From Marinobacter sp. NP-4(2019) (lineage in GTDB: Bacteria > Pseudomonadota > Gammaproteobacteria > Pseudomonadales > Oleiphilaceae): a stretch of 64,000 bases of DNA. Of the stretch, positions 52,555 through 60,821 are shown piece after piece. Location of the stretch: contig NZ_CP034142.1 of assembly GCF_003994855.1 (NCBI RefSeq), positions 1,798,001-1,862,000 on the forward strand, read 5' to 3'. Positions within the stretch are counted from its first letter, which is position 1. Every line of letters begins with the position of its first letter. The position numbers were made by a program, and so were the translations under genes. The notes under the pieces were generated by a model. It saw nothing but the letters and a program-made list of their open reading frames with translations. It was not told the origin of the DNA and searched no databases.

Positions 52555-54783
52555 GTGGCGACGACCAAGCCACTGTTCAACCGGGTTGCCGTTATCGGTC
52601 TGGGGTTGATTGGCGGTTCACTGGCGAAAGCCATGCGTGAAAACGGGCTGGCGGCCACTGTTGTCGGTACCGATAAGCGGGAGGATGAACTGTCACTGGG
52701 GGTGGAACTGGGTGTCATTGATCAGGCTGCGGGAACCATTGCCGAAGCGGTTGCCGGTTGTGAGTTGGTGGTCATTGCCGTTCCGGTTCGCGCAACCCGT
52801 GCGGTTCTGGAAGAATTGAAATCCCATTTGCCCGCTGACGCCATTCTTACCGACGTAGGCAGCACCAAGACCAGTTTTGTCGAGGATGTGCGGGCGGTGT
52901 TTGGTGACCTCTCTCCCAGAGTGATTCCCGGTCATCCAATCGCAGGGTCCGAAAAAAGCGGCATACGGGCGGCCAATTCCGGGATGTTCGCCAATCACAA
53001 GGTTATTCTTACCCCGCCGGATAACGTCAATGCCGGTGATCTGGCGCGTTTGAAATCATTGTGGGAAGGGTGTGGGGCGACCGTCCTGACCATGTCGGTG
53101 GCTTATCACGATGAAGTGCTGGCAGCCACCAGTCATCTGCCGCACCTGATCGCATTTTCGCTGGTGGACACCCTGGCCGGCGAAGATGAGAATCTGGATA
53201 TTTTTCGTTACGCGGCGGGTGGTTTCCGTGATTTTACCCGCATTGCCGCCAGTGATCCGGTGATGTGGCACGACATCTTTCTCTCCAACAAGGATGCCGT
53301 GTTGCGGGTCATTGACCATTTTACGCACGATCTCGACCAGCTCCGCACCGCCATTGCCAACGGAGACGGTGCGACCATGCTCAGGGTTTTCAGTCGCGCC
53401 AAGGCGGCGCGGGAACATTTTTCGAAAATGCTTTCAGGACAGGCTTACGTGACAAACAACAGTCAGAAACAAGTAACGTTCCGTCTTCAGCCCGGTGGCA
53501 GTATTGCCGGTGATATCCGGGTGCCGGGGGACAAATCCATTTCCCATCGTTCCATCATGCTGGGCGCCCTGGCAGATGGGATTACCGAAGTGAAGGGCTT
53601 CCTTGAGGGAGAGGACAGCCTTGCGACCCTCCAGGCCTTCCGCGACATGGGAGTAACCATCGAAGGGCCGGATGAAGGGTTCGTGCGTATTCACGGAGTG
53701 GGTGTGAATGGTCTGCAGGCACCCCGTGGTCCGCTGTATCTGGGCAATTCCGGTACTGCCATGCGTTTGTTTTCAGGATTGCTGGCGGCGCAGCCGTTTG
53801 ATTCCGAACTGACCGGCGACAGTAGCCTTTCCAAGCGACCGATGGGGCGTGTTGCCGATCCGCTCCGCGCCATGGGGGCGGTGATCGATACCGCCGATGG
53901 TGGTCGTCCACCGTTAAGGATTCGTGGTGGTCAGCCACTAACCGGTATTCATTACGAAATGCCGGTGGCGTCCGCCCAGGTCAAATCCTGCCTGTTGCTG
54001 GCGGGGCTGTATGCCGAAGGCGTTACTTCGGTCACCGAGCCGGCGCCGACCCGGGATCACACCGAGCGCATGCTGGCCGGATTTGGCTATCACGTGCACC
54101 GGGACGGCGCTACTGCCAGTGTTACTGGTGGCGGCACGCTGACAGCTGCCGCCATTGATGTGCCGGCTGATATTTCCTCGGCCGCTTTTTTCCTGGTGGC
54201 AGCCAGTATCGCCCCGGATTCCGAACTGATCTTACGGCACGTTGGTATGAACCCGACGCGGGTCGGGGTGATCAACATCCTGCGCAAGATGGGCGCCGAT
54301 ATTGAAGTATTGGAAGAGCGCGAGATCGGTGGTGAGCCAGTGGCTGACCTGAAAGTGCGCTCTGCCCGGCTCAAGGGTATTGATATCCCGGAAGATCAGG
54401 TGCCGCTGGCCATTGATGAGTTCCCGGTGCTGTTTATTGCCGCCGTCTGTGCGGAAGGTCGCACGGTCCTGCGTGGAGCGGAAGAGCTCCGGGTGAAGGA
54501 GAGCGACCGGATTCAGGTGATGGCGGATGGCCTGGCTGCACTGGGGGTTAAAACCACGGTAACACCCGATGGCATCGTCATCGACGGTGGTCAGCCGATC
54601 GGTGGGGGCAAGGTCGACAGTCACGGAGATCACCGTATTGCCATGTCTTTTGCTGTAGCATCGCTGCGGGCAACCGGAGACATTGAGGTGACTGATTGCG
54701 CCAATGTGGCGACTTCCTTCCCCGGATTTGTGGAGCTTGCCCGCCGCACCGGTATCCGGATCACCGCTGAAGGAGGGGAGTGA
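52555..54783 (+). CDS. Fused prephenate dehydrogenase and EPSP synthase
   Basis: One 742-residue chain carries two shikimate-pathway enzymes. Residues 1 to about 300 are a TyrA-type NAD-dependent prephenate/arogenate dehydrogenase (VAVIGLGLIGGSLAKAM, GHPIAGSEKSG). About 305 to 742 are AroA, 5-enolpyruvylshikimate-3-phosphate synthase (PGDKSISHRSIMLGALADG, LGNSGTAMRL, EELRVKESDR). The start is GTG at 52555 after GCAGGGGGC, one base after the hisC stop. The linker near residue 300 is intact, so the fusion is real in frame; it is known from Pseudomonas and relatives. The stop overlaps cmk. Confidence 0.96.
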   Translation: MATTKPLFNRVAVIGLGLIGGSLAKAMRENGLAATVVGTDKREDELSLGVELGVIDQAAGTIAEAVAGCELVVIAVPVRATRAVLEELKSHLPADAILTDVGSTKTSFVEDVRAVFGDLSPRVIPGHPIAGSEKSGIRAANSGMFANHKVILTPPDNVNAGDLARLKSLWEGCGATVLTMSVAYHDEVLAATSHLPHLIAFSLVDTLAGEDENLDIFRYAAGGFRDFTRIAASDPVMWHDIFLSNKDAVLRVIDHFTHDLDQLRTAIANGDGATMLRVFSRAKAAREHFSKMLSGQAYVTNNSQKQVTFRLQPGGSIAGDIRVPGDKSISHRSIMLGALADGITEVKGFLEGEDSLATLQAFRDMGVTIEGPDEGFVRIHGVGVNGLQAPRGPLYLGNSGTAMRLFSGLLAAQPFDSELTGDSSLSKRPMGRVADPLRAMGAVIDTADGGRPPLRIRGGQPLTGIHYEMPVASAQVKSCLLLAGLYAEGVTSVTEPAPTRDHTERMLAGFGYHVHRDGATASVTGGGTLTAAAIDVPADISSAAFFLVAASIAPDSELILRHVGMNPTRVGVINILRKMGADIEVLEEREIGGEPVADLKVRSARLKGIDIPEDQVPLAIDEFPVLFIAAVCAEGRTVLRGAEELRVKESDRIQVMADGLAALGVKTTVTPDGIVIDGGQPIGGGKVDSHGDHRIAMSFAVASLRATGDIEVTDCANVATSFPGFVELARRTGIRITAEGGE

Positions 54784-55463
54784 TGTCCAGCACCAAGGCT
54801 CCGGTCATCACCATCGACGGTCCGGGAGGTTCCGGCAAGGGCACGGTTACCCAGATGCTCGCTCGCAAGCTGGGGTGGCACCTGCTGGATAGCGGAGCGC
54901 TGTATCGCCTGACGGCTCTGGCCGCCGTACGCCAGGGCGTTGATCTGAATGATGAAGCGGGTCTGGTGAAGGTGGCTGCCAGTCTGGATGTGGCCTTTGA
55001 GCCCACGGAGGCGGGGGAGCCAGTCAAGGTTATCCTGGCCGGAGAAGATGTGACCGCAGATATACGTACGGAGGCAGCCGGCGACAACGCCTCGAAGGTT
55101 GCGGTGATGCAACCGGTTCGTGATGCCCTGCTACAGCGGCAGCGGGACTTCCGCCGGGCTCCTGGTCTGGTGGCCGATGGCCGGGACATGGGCACGGTGG
55201 TATTTCCGGATGCCCCGGTCAAGATTTTCCTGACGGCCAGCGCCGAAGAACGAGCGAGACGGCGCTACAGCCAGTTGAAGGACGCAGGTGTCGATGTTAA
55301 CATTGACGCCCTTTTAGAGGAGATACGGGTTCGTGATGAACGGGATATGAACCGTTCCGCAGCCCCTCTCAAACCCGCGGATGATGCGCAAGTCATTGAT
55401 TCTACGGGGTTGAGTATAGAAGAGGTGTTGGGCAGGTGTATGGCCGCAGCAGGTCAGGCCTGA
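54783..55463 (+). CDS. cmk: Cytidylate kinase
   Basis: Phosphorylates CMP and dCMP with ATP. The 226-residue kinase has the P-loop ITIDGPGGSGKGT, the LDSGALYRL segment and the CMP-binding DGRDMGTVVFPDA followed by FLTASAEERARRR (lid). The ATG at 54783 overlaps the stop of the tyrA/aroA fusion by one base (TGATG) behind GGAGGGGAG. It leads into rpsA as in most gammaproteobacteria. Confidence 0.97.
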   Translation: MSSTKAPVITIDGPGGSGKGTVTQMLARKLGWHLLDSGALYRLTALAAVRQGVDLNDEAGLVKVAASLDVAFEPTEAGEPVKVILAGEDVTADIRTEAAGDNASKVAVMQPVRDALLQRQRDFRRAPGLVADGRDMGTVVFPDAPVKIFLTASAEERARRRYSQLKDAGVDVNIDALLEEIRVRDERDMNRSAAPLKPADDAQVIDSTGLSIEEVLGRCMAAAGQA

Positions 55464-55540
55464 CTACACCTTTTTGTCGTTGAAATGCCGGAAGTAGTGT
55501 TATCTGCCAGCCCCAGGCTGCTCCGGAACTTATTAACAGA

Positions 55541-55560
55541 CCGTGTTGCTGGTAACACGG
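55541..55560 (+). promoter_or_regulatory. Leader hairpin upstream of rpsA
   Basis: CCGTGTT and AACACGG pair across a six-base loop 33 bases before the rpsA ATG. Known rpsA genes are autoregulated through folded leaders, so this hairpin may take part; that is inference. Confidence 0.35.
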
Positions 55561-55592
55561 AGCACACTTGCGTTGATCGTATAGGACACATA

Positions 55593-57284
55593 ATGAGCGA
55601 GAGCTTTGCGGATCTTTTTGAAGAAAGCCTGAAAGAAATTGACATGCAACCGGGTTCCATCGTCCAGGGAACCGTAGTTGACGTCGACAACGACTGGGTC
55701 ACCGTTAACGCCGGACTGAAGTCCGAAGGCGTTATCCCCGCCTCCCAGTTTCTGAATGAAAAAGGCGAGTTGGAAGTTGCTATTGGCGACGTTGTCGATG
55801 TAGCTCTCGACGCGGTTGAAGACGGTTTCGGTGAAACCCGTCTGTCCCGCGAGAAGGCCAAGCGCGCTGAAGCCTGGAAGGTTCTCGAGAAGTCCTTCGA
55901 AGCTGAAGAAGTGGTCAAGGGTGTTATCAATGGCAAGGTCAAGGGTGGTTTCACCGTCGATCTGGCCGGCATCCGTGCCTTCCTGCCAGGCTCTCTGGTA
56001 GACGTTCGTCCGGTTCGCGACACTGCGCACCTGGAGAACAAGGAACTGGAATTCAAGGTTATCAAGCTGGACCAGAAGCGTAACAACGTGGTTGTTTCCC
56101 GCCGCGCCGTTCTGGAAGCTGAAAACAGCGCCGAGCGCGAAGCTCTGCTGGAAACCCTGACCGAAGGTCTGGAAATCAAGGGTATCGTCAAGAACCTGAC
56201 CGACTACGGCGCGTTCGTGGATCTGGGCGGTGTTGACGGCCTGCTGCACATCACCGATATGGCCTGGAAGCGCATCAAGCATCCGAGCGAAATCGTGAAT
56301 GTGGGCGACGAGATCAACGTCAAGGTACTGAAGTTTGACCGTGAGCGTAACCGTGTATCCCTGGGTCTGAAGCAACTGGGTGAAGATCCCTGGGTTGATA
56401 TCAAGGGTCGCTATCCGGAAAACAGCAAGGTCAAGGCTCGTGTTACCAACCTGACCGACTACGGCTGTTTTGCCGAGCTGGAAGAAGGTGTTGAAGGTCT
56501 GGTTCACGTATCCGAAATGGATTGGACCAACAAGAACATCCATCCGTCCAAAGTTGTCCAGGTTGGCGACGAAGTAGACGTGATGATTCTGGATATCGAC
56601 GAAGAGCGTCGTCGTATCTCCCTGGGTATCAAGCAGTGCGTGTCCAACCCGTGGGAAGACTTCTCCAGCAAGTTCAACAAGGGCGACCGTATCTCCGGCA
56701 AGATCAAGTCAATTACTGACTTTGGTATCTTCATCGGTCTGGACGGTGGCATCGACGGTCTGGTTCACCTGTCTGACATCAGCTGGAACGAGACTGGTGA
56801 AGAAGCCGTTCGTGAATACAAGAAAGGCGACGAAGTTGAAACCGTTATCCTGTCTGTTGACCCTGAGCGTGAGCGCATCTCCCTGGGCATCAAGCAGCTG
56901 GAAAGCGATCCGTTCGCCGAGTTTGTTCAGCTGAACGACAAGGGCTCCATCGTTAAGGGCACCGTATCCGCCGTTGACGCCAAGGCTGCCACTATCTCCC
57001 TGAACGACGAAGTTGAAGCTGTTCTGAAGGCTTCCGAAATCAGCCGTGACCGTGTTGAAGATGCACGCAATGCGCTGAAGGAAGGCGAAGAAGTTGAAGC
57101 GAAGATCATCAGCATCGATCGAAAGAACCGCATTATCAACCTGTCTGTGAAGTCCAAAGACGTTGAGGACGACAAGCAGGCGCTTGAGAATGTGCGCAGC
57201 AAGACCGCTGAAACTTCTGGTGCGACCACCATCGGTGATCTCATCAAGGAGCAGATGCAGCAGCAAAACGCCAACAAGGAATAA
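55593..57284 (+). CDS. rpsA: 30S ribosomal protein S1
   Basis: S1 brings structured mRNAs to the 30S subunit and binds single-stranded RNA. The 563-residue protein has six S1/OB domains in tandem: two diverged N-terminal ones (GSIVQGTVVDVDNDWVTVNAGLKSEG), then four canonical repeats with the DYGAFVDLGGVDGLLHI or DFGIFIGLDGGIDGLVHL pattern and the RRISLGIKQ ending. The ATG at 55593 gives MSESFADLFEESL; the upstream frame crosses the leader. A strong terminator follows. Confidence 0.98.
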   Translation: MSESFADLFEESLKEIDMQPGSIVQGTVVDVDNDWVTVNAGLKSEGVIPASQFLNEKGELEVAIGDVVDVALDAVEDGFGETRLSREKAKRAEAWKVLEKSFEAEEVVKGVINGKVKGGFTVDLAGIRAFLPGSLVDVRPVRDTAHLENKELEFKVIKLDQKRNNVVVSRRAVLEAENSAEREALLETLTEGLEIKGIVKNLTDYGAFVDLGGVDGLLHITDMAWKRIKHPSEIVNVGDEINVKVLKFDRERNRVSLGLKQLGEDPWVDIKGRYPENSKVKARVTNLTDYGCFAELEEGVEGLVHVSEMDWTNKNIHPSKVVQVGDEVDVMILDIDEERRRISLGIKQCVSNPWEDFSSKFNKGDRISGKIKSITDFGIFIGLDGGIDGLVHLSDISWNETGEEAVREYKKGDEVETVILSVDPERERISLGIKQLESDPFAEFVQLNDKGSIVKGTVSAVDAKAATISLNDEVEAVLKASEISRDRVEDARNALKEGEEVEAKIISIDRKNRIINLSVKSKDVEDDKQALENVRSKTAETSGATTIGDLIKEQMQQQNANKE

Positions 57285-57302
57285 GTTTTTCCGGTTGGTA
57301 TA

Positions 57303-57333
57303 AAAAAACGGGCTCTAAGAGCCCGTTTTTTTT
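57303..57333 (+). terminator. Rho-independent terminator of rpsA
   Basis: CGGGCTC pairs with GAGCCCG across a three- to four-base loop, with an A run before and eight Ts after. Confidence 0.95.
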
Positions 57334-57359
57334 GTGTTTTTTTCTGGTTTGGCTAAACT
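57332..57359 (+). promoter_or_regulatory. Candidate ihfB promoter overlapping the rpsA terminator
   Basis: TTGTGT at 57332-57337, a 16-base spacer, then TAAACT at 57354-57359, about 56 bases before ihfB. The -35 begins in the T run of the rpsA terminator, which would let ihfB and the genes after it be transcribed independently. Confidence 0.35.
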
Positions 57360-57414
57360 AGGGGCATGGAGCTGGTAACCGGCTATCCAATAATAAAGAA
57401 GAGGGAAGAGCCTC

Positions 57415-57711
57415 ATGACGAAGTCCGAACTGGTTGAGCTGATTGCGTCCAAGCAAACACAGCTTTCTGTGAAAGATGTGGAACTGGCTGTAAAAACGAT
57501 CATCGAACACATGTCTCAGTCGCTGTCCAACGGTCAGAGGATCGAGATTCGCGGATTTGGCAGTTTCTCCCTGCATCATCGTGCGGCCAGAACCGGCCGG
57601 AACCCGAAAACCGGCGAGGCCGTGCAGTTGCCCGCCAAGTTTGTGCCACATTTCAAGCCGGGCAAGGAATTGCGCGAGCAGGTTAACGACAGTCTGAAGA
57701 AAGGCTTCTGA
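57415..57711 (+). CDS. ihfB: Integration host factor beta subunit
   Basis: With IhfA it forms the DNA-bending heterodimer that shapes promoters and recombination sites. The 98 residues are the full HU/IHF fold: TKSELVELIASKQTQL at the N-terminus, RIEIRGFGSFSLHHRAARTGRNPKTGEAV holding the intercalating beta-arm, and KFVPHFKPGKELREQVN. Located after rpsA as in most gammaproteobacteria. Confidence 0.97.
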   Translation: MTKSELVELIASKQTQLSVKDVELAVKTIIEHMSQSLSNGQRIEIRGFGSFSLHHRAARTGRNPKTGEAVQLPAKFVPHFKPGKELREQVNDSLKKGF

Positions 57712-57773
57712 TCGCCTTTTGCAGAGAACGATACTGGCCGGGGCATACACCACCCTTGGGGAGCGATACATCG

Positions 57774-58076
57774 ATGGCAGGATTGCAGAAAATTCTCATT
57801 GTTCTGTTGGTTTTGTTCCTGATTCTGGTGGCACTGGTCTTTTCTCTGAACAATCAGATGGCGGTTTCCCTGAATTTTCTGGTTTTTGAGACCCAGCCTC
57901 ACGGTGTTGCTGTCTGGATTATCATGTCTTTTGTTGTTGGTGCACTGATTGGTGTTCTGATTACCATGCTGGCGACTTTCCGAACGTCCGTTTCCCGCCG
58001 AAACCTTGAGAAACGACTTGCTCGTACCGAGCAGGCATTGGAGAAATCCAGGGCCGAGAACGACCGGACTCTTTAA
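57774..58076 (+). CDS. lapA: LapA (YciS) inner-membrane protein
   Basis: A 100-residue protein with two membrane helices (about residues 4-24 and 41-64) and a C-terminal coiled coil (LEKRLARTEQALEKSRAEND). This is the LapA/YciS layout, with the typical FSLNNQMAVSLNFLVFE connecting segment. In E. coli LapA accompanies LapB in control of lipopolysaccharide amount through LpxC turnover by FtsH. The stop overlaps the lapB ATG by one base. The ATG at 57774 is used; the upstream TTG frame is unlikely. Confidence 0.92.
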   Translation: MAGLQKILIVLLVLFLILVALVFSLNNQMAVSLNFLVFETQPHGVAVWIIMSFVVGALIGVLITMLATFRTSVSRRNLEKRLARTEQALEKSRAENDRTL

Positions 58077-59245
58077 TGGACATAGTGCTTCAATGGCTGC
58101 TTCTGACAATTGCTGTCGCGGCTGGTTGGTTTGCCGGGCGCCTTGGTAGCTCCAGGCGGCGTTCAAAGAAAGCCATATCCGATGAAGAGTCGGTACGTGA
58201 CCGCCTTCAGTTTCTGTTTACCAACTATTCTGACCAGGCGGTGGAAAATTTTGTCCAGTCCCTGGCCGTAAACCGCGACACGGTCAGTCTGCACCTCTCC
58301 ATCGGTGCCCATTTCCGCCATAAAGGTGAAACCGACAGGGCGATTCTGATTCACCAGAACCTGCTGGCCCGCCCCGAGCTCCCCACCCGTTTTTCCCCGC
58401 AAGTGACCTTGGAGCTTGCTCTGGATTACCTGAACGCCGGTCTTCTGGACAGGGCAGAAGCCTTGCTCCATGAGTTAATGGGAGATCGGGAGTATGGTCG
58501 AAAATCGGCTTTACAGCTGATTGAACTGTATCAGCAGGAAAAAGAATGGGAGAAGGCGGCCCAGGTTGCCAGGACCCTGACAAGTGGCCAGACTGATCCT
58601 GCGGTCCTGAAAACTCTGGCGTACATCACCTGTGAGCTTGCGGACGAAGCTCTCAAGAACGATGATCGCTGGGGAGCCCAGAAGCTGGCAAAGGAAGCGC
58701 TGGATTACGATCGGTCCTGCGTCCGTGCCACGTTTATCCTCATGAAATTGCAGGTGCGACAGGGCAGTTTCAAGGATGCTGCCAACCAGAGCCTCAAAGT
58801 ATTTGATCAGAATCCGGAGTTTGGTTCCGAGGCAGTCGATCGTTTGATGAAGCTGGAGCATGAGCACGGTGATATCGGGCGTCTGGTGAAAAAACTCCGC
58901 AAGCTCTATGAGACCTGGCCAAGCACTAGCCTTCTGCTGGCGCTGGTGGAATCGGTGGAGCGCGCGTCTGGCCGACCCGCCGCCATCGATTTGTTACGCC
59001 TGGAGCTGGAAGTTCGGCCCAGTGTCCGGGGCTTGTTGCGGCTGGTGGAGCTGGCCGGCTACGAGAAAGGCATGACCACCGACGAAGGCCGCCTCGTCAG
59101 TCGTATTGGCCATCTGATTCTGGCTAACCGACCGGTTTACCGATGTGTCAACTGCGGTTTCTCAGGCCGTCAGCTGCACTGGCTGTGTCCCAGCTGCAAA
59201 CAATGGGAAACCGTACGCCCGATTCAGGGCGTGGAAGCGGAATAG
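58076..59245 (+). CDS. lapB: LPS assembly regulator LapB (YciM)
   Basis: An inner-membrane-tethered TPR protein that in E. coli presents LpxC to FtsH and so limits lipopolysaccharide synthesis. The 389 residues have one N-terminal anchor helix (LQWLLLTIAVAAGWFAG), TPR repeats (DRAILIHQNLLARPEL, LLDRAEALLHELMGD, EWEKAAQVARTL), and a C-terminal rubredoxin-like metal domain CVNCGFSGRQLHWLCPSC with both CxxC pairs. Coupled to lapA by a one-base overlap and followed by pyrF. Confidence 0.96.
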   Translation: MDIVLQWLLLTIAVAAGWFAGRLGSSRRRSKKAISDEESVRDRLQFLFTNYSDQAVENFVQSLAVNRDTVSLHLSIGAHFRHKGETDRAILIHQNLLARPELPTRFSPQVTLELALDYLNAGLLDRAEALLHELMGDREYGRKSALQLIELYQQEKEWEKAAQVARTLTSGQTDPAVLKTLAYITCELADEALKNDDRWGAQKLAKEALDYDRSCVRATFILMKLQVRQGSFKDAANQSLKVFDQNPEFGSEAVDRLMKLEHEHGDIGRLVKKLRKLYETWPSTSLLLALVESVERASGRPAAIDLLRLELEVRPSVRGLLRLVELAGYEKGMTTDEGRLVSRIGHLILANRPVYRCVNCGFSGRQLHWLCPSCKQWETVRPIQGVEAE

Positions 59246-59288
59246 CTCTCTTTACCTTATTTAACCCGATCACCCGCAGGACCTGACC

Positions 59289-59999
59289 GTGAAAACCAAC
59301 AACGACCCGAAGATCATCGTCGCCCTCGATTTCCCTTCAGAAAACCCGGCGCTGGCGCTGGTTGATCAACTGGACCCCGCCAAGTGTCGCCTGAAAGTCG
59401 GCAAGGAGCTCTTCACCCGCTCCGGCCCGGCGCTGGTTCGCAGTCTTCAGGACCGCGGTTTCGATGTGTTCCTGGACCTCAAATTCCATGACATCCCCAA
59501 CACCACCTCCGCAGCAGTCGCGGCTGCGGCTGACCTCGGCGTATGGATGGTGAACGTTCACGCCTCCGGCGGCGAAAACATGATGGTCGCCTGCCGCGAA
59601 CGCCTGGAAGCCTTCGGTGCGGATCGTCCACTGCTGATCGCCGTCACCGTGCTCACCAGCATGTCCGCCAACGATCTGGCGGGCATCGGCATCACCGAAA
59701 GCCCGGAGGCCCACGTCTCCCGCCTGGCCACTCTCACCAGAAACTGCGGCCTCGACGGCGTCGTCTGCTCCGCCCAGGAGGCCCCGAAGCTGAAAGTCGA
59801 GCAGGGCGCCGACTTCAAACTGATCACCCCGGGTATTCGCCCCCTGTCCGCCGCTAAAGGCGACCAGCAACGCATCATGACCCCCACGGATGCCCTCATG
59901 GCCGGGTCCGATTACCTGGTTATTGGGCGTCCGATTACCCAGGCGGCTGATCCTCTGGCGGCGTTGGAGGCTATTCACTCTGAGGTGATTGGGCTCTAG
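59289..59999 (+). CDS. pyrF: Orotidine 5'-phosphate decarboxylase
   Basis: Converts OMP to UMP, the last step of de novo pyrimidine synthesis. The 236-residue barrel has IIVALDFPSENPAL, the catalytic FLDLKFHDIPNTTSAAV with the Lys-Asp network, and the phosphate-binding end TPGIRPLSAAKGDQQRIMTP and DYLVIGRPIT. The start is GTG at 59289; the ribosome site GCAGGACCTGACC is acceptable. It is last in the lapAB segment and is followed by 680 bases of repeats. Confidence 0.97.
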   Translation: MKTNNDPKIIVALDFPSENPALALVDQLDPAKCRLKVGKELFTRSGPALVRSLQDRGFDVFLDLKFHDIPNTTSAAVAAAADLGVWMVNVHASGGENMMVACRERLEAFGADRPLLIAVTVLTSMSANDLAGIGITESPEAHVSRLATLTRNCGLDGVVCSAQEAPKLKVEQGADFKLITPGIRPLSAAKGDQQRIMTPTDALMAGSDYLVIGRPITQAADPLAALEAIHSEVIGL

Positions 60000-60048
60000 C
60001 CTGGTTCTCGACGTTTGCTCCGCTCCCAGCCTTCTGGTTTGGCGGGAG

Positions 60049-60158
60049 TGGCGTGGAGAGGTCTCCCTCCCAAAAACCGCTACAAGCACGTCCGTGTGCG
60101 CTTCTCTCCGGCCATCCATGGCCTCCGAAATTTTTGGGAGGGAGACCTCTCCACGCCA
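60049..60158 (+). repeat. T-shaped inverted-repeat element, copy C
   Basis: A perfect 28-base inverted repeat (60049-60076 with 60131-60158, outer end TGGCGTGGAGAGG, inner end CTCCCAAAAA) encloses a 54-base core. Hairpin 1 reads GCACGT-CC-GTGTGC instead of GCACAT-CC-ATGTGC: two symmetric A-to-G changes that keep G-T pairing. Hairpin 2 is GGCCAT-CC-ATGGCC. It opens a gene-free stretch (60000-60675) that otherwise holds only copy D, three REPs and a terminator. Confidence 0.93.
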
Positions 60159-60221
60159 TTTCGACCGTGTTGCGATAGTCATTGTTAAGCAATTTCGAGT
60201 GATTCATGGCGGATAACGGAT

Positions 60222-60252
60222 GTAGGCCGGATTAGCGAAGCGTAATCCGACA
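60222..60252 (+). repeat. GTAG-type REP hairpin
   Basis: GTAGGCCGGATTAGCGAAGC followed by GTAATCCGACA; forward orientation, between elements C and D. Confidence 0.85.
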
Positions 60253-60283
60253 AGGTATTTTGCACAAAGCACGCGGGCTTGAT

Positions 60284-60314
60284 TGTTGGATTACGCTTCG
60301 CTAATCCAACCTAC
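60284..60314 (-). repeat. GTAG-type REP hairpin, reversed
   Basis: On the minus strand GTAGGTTGGATTAGCGAAGC then GTAATCCAACA. With the forward copy at 60222 it forms an inverted REP pair (BIME-like). A degenerate partial copy (GACGCTTCGCTAATTGGAC) follows at 60322-60340. Confidence 0.85.
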
Positions 60315-60372
60315 GAGTGCTGACGCTTCGCTAATTGGACAAAATGTTTAACGCCGAATATGCGACCAAAAT

Positions 60373-60405
60373 TGTCGGATTACGGCTGCGCCTAATTCGA
60401 CCTAC
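60373..60405 (-). repeat. GTAG-type REP hairpin, reversed
   Basis: On the minus strand GTAGGTCGAATTAGGC, GCAGCC, GTAATCCGACA: a longer-stem variant like the copy beside dnaE2. It lies 39 bases before element D. Confidence 0.85.
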
Positions 60406-60443
60406 GCTTTGGCGTTTGTGAGATATATCTGAAAGGTTCTGAT

Positions 60444-60553
60444 AGGGGCGGTGGGAGCCTTCTCCCAAAAATTTCGGAGGCCATGGATGGCCGGAGAGAA
60501 GCGCACATGGATGTGCTCGTAGCGGTTTTTGGGAGAAGGCTCCCACCGCCCCT
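60444..60553 (-). repeat. T-shaped inverted-repeat element, copy D
   Basis: A perfect 28-base inverted repeat (60444-60471 with 60526-60553, outer end AGGGGCGGTGGGAG, inner end CTCCCAAAAA) encloses a 54-base core in the opposite orientation to copies A-C. The core matches copy C at 51 of 54 positions. Hairpins on the minus strand are GCACAT-CC-ATGTGC and GGCCAT-CC-ATGGCC. The outer 18 bases of the arms differ from copy C. Confidence 0.93.
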
Positions 60554-60629
60554 TACACCGAAAGCAAGCAGGCTAGGGCAGGAGCAAACCGGCAATTGCC
60601 AAAGTTAGCAGGAAAACGCAAAGCCAAAA

Positions 60630-60663
60630 ACGAAAAAACCCGCTAACTCAGAGAATTAGCGGG
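60630..60663 (-). terminator. Rho-independent terminator of tRNA-Asn
   Basis: Read on the minus strand, CCCGCTAA pairs with TTAGCGGG and is followed by a T run, 13 bases after the tRNA. Confidence 0.9.
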
Positions 60664-60675
60664 CTTTCGGAATAG

Positions 60676-60751
60676 TGGCTCCCCGAGCTGGGCTCGAACC
60701 AGCGACAAACGGATTAACAGTCCGTTGCTCTACCAACTGAGCTATCGGGGA
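60676..60751 (-). tRNA. tRNA-Asn (anticodon GTT)
   Basis: A 76-base tRNA on the minus strand: acceptor TCCCCGA with TCGGGGA, D arm with AGCTCAGTTGGTAGAGC, anticodon stem-loop ACGGA-CTGTTAA-TCCGT with anticodon GTT, T arm with GGTTCGAGCC, discriminator G and encoded CCA. It is 70 bases beyond the stop of the aminotransferase gene on the same strand. Confidence 0.97.
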
Positions 60752-60821
60752 ACGTCGTCATGTGACGAGGCGCGTATATTAAGGTGGCTATACCGCCCCG
60801 TCAACCCCTGGCCAAAACTTT

